From Actinophytocola sp963826035 (GTDB lineage: Bacteria > Actinomycetota > Actinomycetes > Mycobacteriales > Pseudonocardiaceae), in NCBI GenBank assembly GCA_963826035.1, contig CAWGVZ010000004.1, positions 620,001 to 684,000 of the forward strand: DNA of 64,000 nucleotides, written 5' to 3'. The notes beneath the pieces were generated by a model. That model had not been told where the DNA came from and did not search any database. It saw only the letters and a list, made by a program, of their open reading frames with translations. The translations under genes were made by a program, and so were the position numbers. This document shows, one piece after another, positions 24,041 to 32,768 of this stretch (within the stretch, counting starts at the first letter, position 1; every line of letters starts with the position of its first letter).

Positions 24041-26818
24041 TCAGAACTGTTCGTCGGCCAGTAGCTTCTCCACGTCGGCGGCTCGTGGGTTGCCGGTGCG
24101 GGCGAGGATGCGCAGCGCGCGGTGCCAGGTTTCGTGCGCGGCCCGCCCGTGGGCGGCGTGCCCGCGACCGAGCCGGGCCAGGATGCGGCCCTTGACGATC
24201 AGGGTCCCGGGAATCGACACCTGGTCCTCGACCGCGCCGTGCAGGGCGAGGGCCTCGTCCGCGTACACGAGCGCGGCGTCGAGCTGGCCGCTGTCCAGCG
24301 CCGCCTCCGCCATGTTTCCCCTGGCGAACGCGCTGAAGTAGGCCAGGTCCAGCTCACGGTAGAGCCGGTAGGACCGGTCACTGTTCTCCAGCGCCGCCTC
24401 CGCCATACCCAGCATGCCCTGGATCGCGCCGAGGTTGAGCAGCGCGTGCGCGAGCGCGGCCGGGGCCCCGGACCGGGTGGCGACGGCCACCGCCCGCTCC
24501 AGCCAGGTCACCGCCGAGGTGGTCCGGCCGAGCGCGAACTCGGTCAGCGCGAAGGCCACGTGTGTCGTGGCGGTCGTCGCCTCGTCGTCCAGCCGCTCAC
24601 CGAGCTCGGCCGCCTCGCGCAGCCAACGCTGCGCCGTGGTGAACTGGCCGGCCCCATCGTACGCGGTGCCCATGGTGTACTTCGCGTAGAGGATGGCCGC
24701 GTCGTCGTTCAGGCGGGTGGCACAGCGGACGGCCACCTCCGCGGCCGCCATGGCGTCGTCGGCCTGCCGCAGGACTTCGTGGAAGTACCGGAGGACGAAC
24801 GCGAGCTGCCAGCCGTGGCGGTCGAATCCGTGCTCTCCCGCGTATTCCACGGCCGCCAGGAGGGTCGTCCGGTTGTGGTCGTACCAGGCGAGCGTCGTCG
24901 GGAAGTCCGGAAAGGACTGTGGCGGCCGGAAGTCGTCGGCGGGCGGCGGCACGTCGAAGGGGAGCGCACCGAACACGGCGGTTCGGGCCAGCGCCATGGT
25001 CCGCAGATACCAGTCGAGGATCCGTTCCCGCGCCGCCCGCAGGTCAGCCGCCGGCTCCTCGGCCCGCGCGCGTTCCAGCGCGTAGGCCTGGAGCAGGTCG
25101 TGGAACCGATACCGGCCGCGTTGCTCCTGTTCGAGCAGGTGCACCGAGGCGAGCACGTCGAGCAACCCGCGGGTCGCGCTGTCCGAGGCACGCAGCAGGA
25201 CGGCGGCGGCGGGGACGGTGATCTCGGCCGTGGGGTGCAGGCTGAGGAGCCGGAACGCCCTGGCCGCGTCGGCCGTCAGCGCGTGGTAGGACCACGAGAA
25301 CACCGTGCGGGGGTCGGCCGCCGGGTCGCTGGGTTCGGCGAGCAGATCCAGCCGGTCGGAACCCGTCCGCAGGTCGGCCACCAGGTCGGCGATCGGCGCG
25401 TCCGGGTACCGCGCGGCCTGCTGTGCCGCGATGACCAGGGTCAGCGGCAGCCGGCCGCACAGGTCGACGAGTTCGGTCAGCGCCGCCGGCTCCCGTGCGC
25501 AGCGGCCCGCCCCGACCACGCCCTCCACCAGGGTGATCGCGTCGTCGACCGGGAGCTCACCGACCGCCAGCCGGTGCGCGCCGTCGATCACGGCGAGCCC
25601 ACGCAGCTCGTTGCGGCTGGTCACGACGACCGTGACGGTCTCCGTCCCCGGCAGCAGCGGCCGGATCTGGCCCGCGTCCCGCACGTTGTCGACGAGCAGC
25701 AACAGGCGCCGGCCGACCACGGTCGTGCGCCACAGTGCCGCGCGTTCCTCGACGGTCGACGGCACCTGTGCGGCCGGCACCCCGACGGCACGCAGGACGA
25801 CATCCAGCGCGGCGGCCGGTTCGACCGGCTCGCCGGGGCCGTGGCCGCGCATCTCGAGGTAGAGGTGCCCGTCGGGAAACTGGTCGAGCACGCGGTGCGC
25901 CCAGCGCAGGGCCAGCGTGGTCTTCCCGGCGCCGCCCGGCCCGTGCACCGCCATGACCAGCGGCCGGCCGTTCGACCGGTGGTCGCCGAACACCCGGTCC
26001 AGCGTCCGCAGATCGGCCACGCGGCCGGCGAACCCGGCGACGTCGGGCGGCAACTGCCTGGGCATCACCGGACCGGCGGCCGCCGGCAGGTCGTCGTCGG
26101 CCGCGAGCAGCCGGGAATGCAGCCCACGCAGTTCGGCCGACGGGCTCGCGCCCAACGTGTCCGCCAGCAGGGCACGCACCGACTCGTAGGTCTCGAGGGC
26201 CTCCGCGAGCCGCCCGGACCGGTGCAGCGCCGTGATCAACCGCGCCCAGAGCGGCTCCCGCAGCTCGTAGCCGGTGGTCAGCTCACGCAGCTCACCGATC
26301 AGCTCGGCGTGGCGGCCCAGTTCCAGGTCGATGTCGATCCGCCGTTCGGTGGCGGACAGGTACCGCTCGACCAGGTGCGCCGCCATGTCCGCCTCGAGCT
26401 GGACGGGCAGGCCGGCGCCCGCCGCATCGCTGCGCCACAGCCGCAATGCCTCGACCAGCGTCTGTCGCGCTCCGGCCGGGTCTTCCTCGGGCACGCCGTC
26501 CAGCAACCGCTGGAACCGCAACGCGTCGACCGCGTCCGGCGGCACGTCCAGCAGGTATCCGCCGGGCCCGGTCCGGACGACGTCCGCGCCGACGAGCCGG
26601 CGGAGCTGGCTGATGAGCGAGTGCAGCGCCGAATGCGGCTGGTCGGGCAGCTGCTCGCCCCACACCCGCGCGACCAGGGTGTCCATGGGCGCCACCCGCC
26701 CCGCGCGCAGTGCGAGCGCGCACAGCAGCGCTCGCAGCCTGGCCCGGGTGACCTCGACGAGTCGACCGTCGACACGCAGTTCCAGCGGCCCGAGCAGGGC
26801 GACTGTCACAGCGGCCAT
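24041..26818 (-). CDS. AfsR/SARP-type regulator (BTAD, NB-ARC and TPR)
   Basis: A 925-residue regulator. An OmpR-like winged helix (about residues 3-95) is followed by a bacterial transcriptional activation domain (about 97-240), an NB-ARC ATPase with P-loop GPGGAGKTT (293-301) and Walker B LLLLVDN, and a C-terminal TPR array (about 650-920). The architecture matches AfsR-like activators that integrate signals and switch on secondary metabolism or other operons. No biosynthetic cluster is visible next to it. Its ATG is preceded by TGTCACAGC rather than a strong ribosome-binding site. It overlaps nothing; the hydrolase gene 57 bases upstream is on the same strand. Confidence 0.92.
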   Translation of the reverse strand: MAAVTVALLGPLELRVDGRLVEVTRARLRALLCALALRAGRVAPMDTLVARVWGEQLPDQPHSALHSLISQLRRLVGADVVRTGPGGYLLDVPPDAVDALRFQRLLDGVPEEDPAGARQTLVEALRLWRSDAAGAGLPVQLEADMAAHLVERYLSATERRIDIDLELGRHAELIGELRELTTGYELREPLWARLITALHRSGRLAEALETYESVRALLADTLGASPSAELRGLHSRLLAADDDLPAAAGPVMPRQLPPDVAGFAGRVADLRTLDRVFGDHRSNGRPLVMAVHGPGGAGKTTLALRWAHRVLDQFPDGHLYLEMRGHGPGEPVEPAAALDVVLRAVGVPAAQVPSTVEERAALWRTTVVGRRLLLLVDNVRDAGQIRPLLPGTETVTVVVTSRNELRGLAVIDGAHRLAVGELPVDDAITLVEGVVGAGRCAREPAALTELVDLCGRLPLTLVIAAQQAARYPDAPIADLVADLRTGSDRLDLLAEPSDPAADPRTVFSWSYHALTADAARAFRLLSLHPTAEITVPAAAVLLRASDSATRGLLDVLASVHLLEQEQRGRYRFHDLLQAYALERARAEEPAADLRAARERILDWYLRTMALARTAVFGALPFDVPPPADDFRPPQSFPDFPTTLAWYDHNRTTLLAAVEYAGEHGFDRHGWQLAFVLRYFHEVLRQADDAMAAAEVAVRCATRLNDDAAILYAKYTMGTAYDGAGQFTTAQRWLREAAELGERLDDEATTATTHVAFALTEFALGRTTSAVTWLERAVAVATRSGAPAALAHALLNLGAIQGMLGMAEAALENSDRSYRLYRELDLAYFSAFARGNMAEAALDSGQLDAALVYADEALALHGAVEDQVSIPGTLIVKGRILARLGRGHAAHGRAAHETWHRALRILARTGNPRAADVEKLLADEQF

Positions 26819-26875
26819 CGAATCCCCGTCCTCGTTCGGCGACAGACGGAAACGGTATCAACGACCGCCGTCAGT

Positions 26876-27718
26876 TCAGGGACTCACCAGCCAACGCAGC
26901 ACGTCAGGCGTGGCGTCGAAGTGCCCGGCGTGGCCCGCCCCCGGCCCCCGGACGAAGGTCGAACCGGGGATGCGCTCGCCGAGCCAGGCCGAGTGGCCGA
27001 CCGGTACGACCGTGTCGAGCTCGCCGTGCCACAGGTGTGCCGGTGTGGTGACCGTGGCCGGATCGAAGCCCCAGGGCAGGCCGTACAACGCGAGTTCGTC
27101 GTCGACCCAGCCGCCGAGGCCGGGACGGACCGCCTCGGCGAACGCGGCGGTGAGCATCTGCTTGACCTCGGGCCGGGCGAGCACCGCCTGCTCGGCGGCC
27201 GGCAGCATGGCCGTCGGGTCGTCCGTGTCCCCCTCGGCGGCGTTGAGGTACTCCTCCAACGCGGCCCGCCCCTTGGCCGCCGCCGCGGCGCTGTCGCGGT
27301 TGCCGTCCATCATCCCGGCTGTCCAGTCCAACCCGGCCGCGTCGATCGGCGCCGTACTGGCCAACGTGGCGATCCTGGTGACCCGCGCGGGAAACCGGGC
27401 GGCGAACGCGAGCGCGTGCGGCCCGCCGCCGGACACTCCGAACACGGGAACACGGTCGAGGCCGAGAGCGTCGGTGATCGTCGCCATGTCCTCGGCCGCG
27501 TCGACCACTCGCCGGCCGGGGCGCGGTGTGGAGTTCCCGAAACCGGGCCGGTCGAACGTGATCAGGCGAACGCCCAGGTCGGTGAACAGGCGGTCGTCGG
27601 GGTAGCGCGCCAGCCTGCTCATCGGCGTGCCGTGGGCGTAGAGCACCGGCATCCCTTCTGGCACGCCCCACTCCTCGACGGCCAGCGTCCGGCCATCGGC
27701 TGTCGTCACTTCGCGCAT
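26876..27718 (-). CDS. Alpha/beta hydrolase
   Basis: A 280-residue hydrolase with a complete triad: nucleophile Ser96 in GVSGGG, acid in HGELDTVVP, and His in GPGAGHAGHF. The oxyanion motif is HGTPMSR. Length and fold fit small epoxide-hydrolase/esterase-like enzymes acting on unknown substrates. ATG 27718 is preferred to the TTG nine bases upstream. It lies between an AfsR-like regulator and a Nudix gene on the same strand; separate transcription is likely for the Nudix gene, 67 bases upstream. Confidence 0.87.
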   Translation of the reverse strand: MREVTTADGRTLAVEEWGVPEGMPVLYAHGTPMSRLARYPDDRLFTDLGVRLITFDRPGFGNSTPRPGRRVVDAAEDMATITDALGLDRVPVFGVSGGGPHALAFAARFPARVTRIATLASTAPIDAAGLDWTAGMMDGNRDSAAAAAKGRAALEEYLNAAEGDTDDPTAMLPAAEQAVLARPEVKQMLTAAFAEAVRPGLGGWVDDELALYGLPWGFDPATVTTPAHLWHGELDTVVPVGHSAWLGERIPGSTFVRGPGAGHAGHFDATPDVLRWLVSP

Positions 27719-27785
27719 GGCGGCCAAGCTAATGGTCCGCTGCTCCGGGCGACCGGCTATTCGCTCATGGCGTAACCACCGTCCC

Positions 27786-28265
27786 CTATATGTGGTGCAG
27801 CACGCGTCTGGCGATCTCCGCGTCGAGCGGGCTCATGTCGTCGCTCACTGGTTGCGTCGGCGGCCACCACCGGAAGGCCAGTGCTTCGTCGTTCACGGTC
27901 AGCCGAGGCGCGACCTGGAGCTGAACCCGGTAGACAGCAAGGAGTTCCCGGCGCTCCGGCTTGGTGAGGTCGAACTCGGCCACGGCGGCGAAGGTCAGGT
28001 CCACCGCGTGGATGCCGGTCTCCTCGCGCAGTTCCCGCGCCGCGGCTTGGCGAGCTGTCTCGCCGGACTCCCGCATCCCTCCTGGAAGCTCCCACTGCTT
28101 CCGCCAGCTGTCGAACATCATCAGCACGGCATCGGCATGGGTGACAACAACCAACGACGCGGGCAGCGCTAACCGCTCGGCCAGGCGCGTCAGCTCCTCT
28201 TCCGCGACGACACGAAAGTCGACCAAGGCGTTGCCGGCACGATCACGGATCGGAAGTGTGGCCAT
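27786..28265 (-). CDS. Nudix hydrolase
   Basis: A 159-residue protein with a full Nudix box (residues 62-85, pattern G-x5-E-x7-REL-x-EE-x-GI), so it hydrolyses a nucleoside diphosphate linked to another moiety, with metal bound by the box glutamates. The preceding strand SLVVVTHADAVLMM is typical. The substrate cannot be told. The gene is divergent from the FMN-binding oxidase-like gene (28330) with 64 bases between them. Confidence 0.88.
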   Translation of the reverse strand: MATLPIRDRAGNALVDFRVVAEEELTRLAERLALPASLVVVTHADAVLMMFDSWRKQWELPGGMRESGETARQAAARELREETGIHAVDLTFAAVAEFDLTKPERRELLAVYRVQLQVAPRLTVNDEALAFRWWPPTQPVSDDMSPLDAEIARRVLHHI

Positions 28266-28329
28266 GAGGGATTCAACTCTCGGGTGGGGTGTTTGAATAG
28301 CACGCGACCGTCCCAGTAGAACTGGACCC

Positions 28330-28758
28330 ATGATCAGAGACATGGAGCAACGCAGGCAAGACACGCTGCACCGACTCGAGCAAGACGTAGACGCATGGGT
28401 AGCCTCGGCAGGCCCCGACGGCCCATACCTCGTCCCACTCTCATTCCTGTGGAACGGCACCACGTTCCTGCTGGCCACCGCACGAGCCAGCCCCACCGGA
28501 CGCAACCTGCGCGCCGAACCCCGGGTACGAATGGGCATCGGCGCCACCCGCGACGTGGTCCTCGTGGAGGGCACGGTGACCGAGACGGTGCCGTCCACCG
28601 AGCAAGGCGACGCGTTCGCGGCACACACCGGCTTCGACCCACGCACACTGCGGTCCTACGGCTACTTCCGCATAGTCCCCGAACGGATCCAGGCATGGCG
28701 CGAGGAAGACGAACTGGTAGGCCGCGACCTCATGCGAAACGGCGCCTGGCTGACCTAA
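28330..28758 (+). CDS. Pyridoxamine 5'-phosphate oxidase family (FMN-binding split barrel) protein
   Basis: A 142-residue split-barrel protein. PYLVPLSFLWNG, TTFLLATARASPTGRN and RVRMGIG are the FMN/F420-binding strands of this superfamily, which in actinobacteria often acts as F420- or FMN-dependent reductases. A helix precedes the barrel. Start may be ATG 28330 or ATG 28342; the ribosome-binding site is weak. The 3' end overlaps the convergent unknown gene by 29 bases. Confidence 0.8.
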   Translation: MIRDMEQRRQDTLHRLEQDVDAWVASAGPDGPYLVPLSFLWNGTTFLLATARASPTGRNLRAEPRVRMGIGATRDVVLVEGTVTETVPSTEQGDAFAAHTGFDPRTLRSYGYFRIVPERIQAWREEDELVGRDLMRNGAWLT

Positions 28759-30025
28759 GGTCCGGGTGCCGCGCGTACGAGACGGCCAGCTGCAGCGGAT
28801 GACTCCCCCACGTGCCGATCGCCTCGAAGGTGGCGGCCATGGCGACCATCATGCCCTCGTCGATACCCGGAGCCGTGAGCACCTGCGTGTCACCGTCGAC
28901 CGGGTACTCGCTCCACCGCGAAGCGAACAGCGGGATCGGGCAGGTCCGGACGTACGCCTCCCACTCCCCGCCCGCGAGCCGCAGCGTCATCATGGCGAAC
29001 GGGACCGACGGCGCGTACCGGCCGCCGATCCCGACGGTCAGGCATTCCTGACGCGTGGCCGCCTTCATGGCCTGTCCGCCGACATGGGTGAACGACTGCT
29101 GGAACGCCTCGACGTCGTAGTTGGCCAGCGCCTGGGCCGGGTCCGCCGGCCGGACACCGACCACGGCCTCCGTGCCGTCCGGACGACGCGCCGACAACTG
29201 GCCGGCGCCGTGGTCAAGGACCGCCACCTCACCACTGCCCCGGCCCGCCAGCTCGACCCTCGTGACCGTGCCGAGCAGGTCCAACAGCACGTCCGGCTCG
29301 GTAACCTGCCAGAACGACGTGCCGCCGTCCTCGTGGTGCAAGGCAACCAGGTCGCCGATCGGCAGGCCGGTCAGCACGGTCACCGGCGCGGGGCCGAGCG
29401 GCCCGGTCGGTCTCGGCGGCTGGACCGGCTGCGGCACGGAAACCCCAGGAGGCGGCGGGAACGGCGCCAGCGCGCCGAGGCGCGGGTCGAGCCGGACGGT
29501 CGGCGCGATCCGCCGTGCCCACGCGCGCACCCTGGTCAGCGGGTGGTCGGGGAAGCGCGCGTCCCACCGCGCGTCGTCGGAGTCGAGCCACTGCAGGTCG
29601 GGCGCGTAGGGATGCTGGCGGACCAGGTTCATCGGACCGATCTCGCCGGCCACCATGCTCTCGCGGAAACCCGTGTGCTCACCCTCCGTGGCCTGGACCT
29701 TCAGCACGATGCTGCAGGTCGCGCGGGGCACGGTGAACGACGCGATGTACCCGACCCCGGCCGGCCGGTTCGGCAGCGGCATCTTCTTCAGCTGGTACAG
29801 GGCCACCACGCCGTCCAGGTACACGACATCGGCCTCGATCAGCGTCCCGTACGCCGCCTCGTCCATGGCCAGCTGCCAGCACAGCCGGGGGAGGTCGTTC
29901 AGAAACGGCGGCAGGTCGGGCGGCAACCCGATGGGTGTGAGGACGACGCCGTCACCGGTCCGCGGGTCCCACCAGGTGTACCGGTCGACCTGCTCCAGTC
30001 CGGTCGCGTCGAAGCGTAAGGGCAC
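28730..30025 (-). CDS. Unknown 431-residue protein with proline-rich linker
   Basis: I do not recognise this family. The N-terminal half (about 1-200) and the C-terminal half (about 230-430) both appear to be alpha/beta domains, joined by a proline-rich linker (PFPPPPGVSVPQPVQPPRP). Each half has an aromatic-rich start: VDRYTWWDPRTG and DGGTSFWQVTEPD. There is no signal peptide or membrane helix. GTG 30025 is chosen because the family-like sequence begins directly after it (PLRFDATGLE). It could be a large cytosolic protein linked to surface or toxin biology, but there is no evidence for that. It overlaps the convergent split-barrel gene. Confidence 0.65.
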   Translation of the reverse strand: MPLRFDATGLEQVDRYTWWDPRTGDGVVLTPIGLPPDLPPFLNDLPRLCWQLAMDEAAYGTLIEADVVYLDGVVALYQLKKMPLPNRPAGVGYIASFTVPRATCSIVLKVQATEGEHTGFRESMVAGEIGPMNLVRQHPYAPDLQWLDSDDARWDARFPDHPLTRVRAWARRIAPTVRLDPRLGALAPFPPPPGVSVPQPVQPPRPTGPLGPAPVTVLTGLPIGDLVALHHEDGGTSFWQVTEPDVLLDLLGTVTRVELAGRGSGEVAVLDHGAGQLSARRPDGTEAVVGVRPADPAQALANYDVEAFQQSFTHVGGQAMKAATRQECLTVGIGGRYAPSVPFAMMTLRLAGGEWEAYVRTCPIPLFASRWSEYPVDGDTQVLTAPGIDEGMMVAMAATFEAIGTWGSHPLQLAVSYARHPDLRSARRRFA

Positions 30026-30191
30026 TGGGCCCAAGGTAGTCCCAGTAGCGGGGCACGCACAGCTTTCCCAGGTCGGCGGCGCGAACGGCGCAGCTTCTGC
30101 GTCCGGGTGGGCCAATTCCGGCGGTCCGGGGTTTGTCGGCCGCACGGCCGGGCACTCGGCCGCTACCACCAACTCAGCAGAGGAGTCATCC

Positions 30192-30467
30192 GTGACCATT
30201 GCCGGAGTGTTGAGCGCGATCGTGATCGGGCTGGTGCTTGGCGTCCTCGGGCGCATGATCGCCCCCGGTGCGCAGAAGATCCCGATCTGGTTGACGATTC
30301 TCGTCGGTATCGCCGCGGCGTTCCTCGGCACGGCGCTCGCCAGAGCGTTCGGTGTGGCCAGCACAACCGGGATCGACTGGATCGAGGTCATCGTCCAGAT
30401 CGTGGTGGCCGCCATCGGAGTGACCTTGGCGGCCTCCGTCATGGGACGCCGGCGAGTAAGCAGATAG
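30192..30467 (+). CDS. GlsB/YeaQ/YmgE family membrane protein
   Basis: A 91-residue protein with three transmembrane helices and the small-residue pattern of the 'transglycosylase-associated' YeaQ/GlsB family (LGVLGRMIAPG, LTILVGIAAAFLGTALA). Such proteins are stress-induced envelope proteins of unknown biochemistry. The GTG is supported by GAGGAG. The TAG stop is the first codon of a 23-bp hairpin arm that forms the terminator shared with the convergent ABC permease gene. Confidence 0.87.
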   Translation: MTIAGVLSAIVIGLVLGVLGRMIAPGAQKIPIWLTILVGIAAAFLGTALARAFGVASTTGIDWIEVIVQIVVAAIGVTLAASVMGRRRVSR

Positions 30468-30521
30468 CGAACAAGCACGTGCCCGGGGCCACGCGGGTCC
30501 CGGGCACGTGCTTGTTCGCTA
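30465..30521. terminator. Bidirectional terminator with 23-bp perfect stem
   Basis: Perfect inverted arms at 30465-30487 and 30499-30521 surround an 11-base loop. Each arm begins with the TAG stop of one of the two convergent genes (GlsB-like on plus, ABC permease on minus) followed by CGAACAAGCACGTGCCCGGG. This is an unusually long and perfect intrinsic-type hairpin. Confidence 0.88.
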
Positions 30522-31643
30522 GTCGGCTCGGGCCCAGGCCTTCGACAGCGCCACCTTGCCGCCCGTCTGCAGCAGCGACCCCGAGTACAGCCGGCTGGCC
30601 AACATCACGATCAACACCACCGAGACGGCCAGCAACCCGAGTGACAGCACCGCTTCCCATGCCTGTGCCTCCTCGGCGAACATCCGCACGGGCATGGCCA
30701 CGGCCGCCGAGAACGGCAGGTACGACAGCACGGTCATCACGGTCGCGTTGTCGGAGAAGAACATCACGGCGAAGTAGGGACCCATCACCAGCAGCATCAC
30801 CAGGCCCATGCTCGACCCGAGGTCCTCCTGCCTGCTGACCAGCGAGCCGGCCACCGCCCACATGGCGGCGATCAGCACGAACCCGACACACAGGAACGGC
30901 ACGTACCAGCCGAGCGCCGGTGCGACCGCGGTGAGCAGCTCCGACTGCCCGCCCAGCCGAAGCGCGATCGGCGCCGCCACGGCGATCACCACCACCTGGC
31001 CGATAGTCAGCAGCGAGTGTCCGACGATCTTGCCGGCCAGCAGCGCGCGGACGGGGACGGTCGCCACGAGGATCTCCACGATCCTGGTCTGCTTCTCCGT
31101 CACCGTGCTCTGCGCGATCGCGGCGCCACCCAGGCCGAAGATCAGGAACATCACCGCGAACACCATGATCGCCAGCTGCCGCACGCCCTGGCCGATCTCG
31201 GACGGGTCGAGCAGGTCGACCGGCGGCGCCGTGCCCAGCTCGGCCACCACGTCGGTGGGGGCGTCGGACAGGCCGATCACCCGCACGCCCGTGGCCGACT
31301 GGCCCGTGTCGTCCGGCACGATCGCCGCCTCGGCCTCCTCCGTGCGGACCAGCTCCTCGGCGGCCGCCACGTCCCCGACCTCCCGGACCTCCAGCTCGGC
31401 CCCGGTCAGCACCTGCGCGGCCTCCGGTCCGACGGCCGCGACCACCGGCTTGTCGCCGCCGAACACCGACGGCAGGATCGCGGCGGCGAACAGCCCGACC
31501 AGGATGAACGCGAAGCCGATCCAGAATCCCTTCATGCGGATGAAGGACTTCACCTCGCGCTCGGCCACCAGGCGGGTGGCCCTGGCGAACGACGTGCCGC
31601 CGGCCGCCTCGGTGCGCTGCTCCGGCTCGATGACCGTGGTCAC
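30519..31643 (-). CDS. ABC-2 type transporter permease
   Basis: A 374-residue permease of the NatB/YhaP type. An N-terminal helix (FWIGFAFILVGLFAAAILP) is followed by a large extracytoplasmic loop (about 60-170) and five more helices, including IMVFAVMFLIFGLGGAAIAQ and VLLVMLLVMGPYFAVMFF. The partner ATPase gene is upstream on the same strand (31807-32691), but a 162-bp inverted-repeat element lies between them. The GGGGGG that serves as this gene's ribosome-binding site is in the left arm of that element. Stop codon lies in the shared terminator. Likely an exporter of sodium, drugs or peptides; substrate unknown. Confidence 0.9.
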   Translation of the reverse strand: MTTVIEPEQRTEAAGGTSFARATRLVAEREVKSFIRMKGFWIGFAFILVGLFAAAILPSVFGGDKPVVAAVGPEAAQVLTGAELEVREVGDVAAAEELVRTEEAEAAIVPDDTGQSATGVRVIGLSDAPTDVVAELGTAPPVDLLDPSEIGQGVRQLAIMVFAVMFLIFGLGGAAIAQSTVTEKQTRIVEILVATVPVRALLAGKIVGHSLLTIGQVVVIAVAAPIALRLGGQSELLTAVAPALGWYVPFLCVGFVLIAAMWAVAGSLVSRQEDLGSSMGLVMLLVMGPYFAVMFFSDNATVMTVLSYLPFSAAVAMPVRMFAEEAQAWEAVLSLGLLAVSVVLIVMLASRLYSGSLLQTGGKVALSKAWARAD

Positions 31644-31645
31644 AG

Positions 31646-31807
31646 GTGCCCCCCGTTGGAAGTGCGTTGCTTGAGTCGGTGGATCCAGGTTTTCGCTGGC
31701 AAGGCGCCGATCCGTCCTCGTGCCGGGTTGTACTTGGGCGTATCGGTAACGCGGCCAGCGGAAAGCTGGGCCGCCGAATCGGGTGATGCACTTCCGACGG
31801 GGGGCAC
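31646..31807. repeat. 162-bp inverted-repeat (MITE-like) element inside an ABC operon
   Basis: Arms GTGCCCCCCGTtGGAAGTGC (31646-31665) and its complement (31788-31807) differ at one base. The interior has no complete gene. It starts at the stop codon of the ATPase gene and ends two bases before the GTG of the permease gene, supplying that gene's G-rich ribosome-binding site. Size and ends are those of a miniature inverted-repeat element; a target duplication is not obvious. Confidence 0.7.
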
Positions 31808-32691
31808 TAGACTGCCTCCTTGAAGATCTCGTCCAGCGTGGGCACGACGGGGGTGAAGCTGCGGACGGCGCCCCGCTCGATGGCCGCGCGCAGCACGCGC
31901 TGATCGCCGGGCCCGTCCGGCTCCAGGTCGAACACCGCACGCGGGCCGTCCAGGTCGACGATCCGGATGCCCGGCACATCGCGCAGCCAGCCGGCGTCGG
32001 TCTCGACCACCAGCTCGAACCGCATCGACCCGTACTGGGCGCGGAGGTCCTGGCGCGGCCCGGCCGCGGCGATCGAGCCGCGGGCGATGATCACCAGGTC
32101 GTCGCAGAGCCGTTCGACCACCGCCAATTGGTGGCTGGAGAACAGCACGGGCACGCCGCGGGCGGCATGTTCGCGCAGCACACCGAGAACGGTGTCCACG
32201 GCGATCGGGTCGAGGCCGGAGAACGGTTCGTCGAGGATCAGCAGCACCGGGTCGTGAACCAGCGCGGCGGCGATCTGCACGCGCTGCTGGTTGCCGAGCG
32301 ACAGCGACTCGAGCTTGTCGTTCGCCCGCTCGGTCAGCTCCAGCTGCTCGAGCAGCCGGTCGGTGTTGCGGCGCGCGGCCGCCGCCGTGAGGCCGTGCAG
32401 CTGGCCGAGCCAGCTGACCTGCTCGGCCACCGGCATCTTCGGGTACAGGCCGCGTTCCTCGGGCATGTACCCGAACTGCTGGCGCATCGACTGGGTCACG
32501 GCCTTCCCGTGCCAGGTCACGGCGCCGCCGTGCGCGGCGAGCACCCCCAGGATGATTCGCATGGTGGTCGTCTTGCCGGATCCGTTCGCCCCGAGGAACC
32601 CGGTCATCCGGCCGGGCCGGACGTCGAACGACACGTCGTCGAGGACCCGGTTCGCGCCGAAGCTCCGGCTGATCGATGTCACGGTCAACAT
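31807..32691 (-). CDS. ABC transporter ATP-binding protein (NatA-like)
   Basis: A 294-residue ATPase: Walker A GANGSGKT (34-41), Q-loop GYMPEERGLYP, signature LSLGNQQR, Walker B LLILDEPFSGLDP and H-loop SSHQ. The C-terminal 80 residues match the DUF4162 extension of NatA-type exporters. It pairs with the ABC-2 permease downstream. Start ATG 32691. It is probably in one transcription unit with the permease, read through the 162-bp element, and is separate from the two-component genes upstream (77 bases). Confidence 0.92.
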   Translation of the reverse strand: MLTVTSISRSFGANRVLDDVSFDVRPGRMTGFLGANGSGKTTTMRIILGVLAAHGGAVTWHGKAVTQSMRQQFGYMPEERGLYPKMPVAEQVSWLGQLHGLTAAAARRNTDRLLEQLELTERANDKLESLSLGNQQRVQIAAALVHDPVLLILDEPFSGLDPIAVDTVLGVLREHAARGVPVLFSSHQLAVVERLCDDLVIIARGSIAAAGPRQDLRAQYGSMRFELVVETDAGWLRDVPGIRIVDLDGPRAVFDLEPDGPGDQRVLRAAIERGAVRSFTPVVPTLDEIFKEAV

Positions 32692-32768
32692 GCGAGAAAG
32701 CTAGCCGGGCGCGGGACACCACCGCGTCCGGCGCGCGACCCACCCAGGGGTCCTCCGCGAGGCTGACC

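Noticed and set aside
24041..26818. AfsR-like regulators as evidence of a secondary-metabolite cluster
   Set aside because: No PKS, NRPS, terpene or RiPP core genes occur anywhere in the window; two regulators alone are not enough.
24122..27775. 1217-codon plus-strand frame over the AfsR-like gene and hydrolase gene
   Set aside because: It spans two recognised genes and their intergenic region in antisense; shadow frame.
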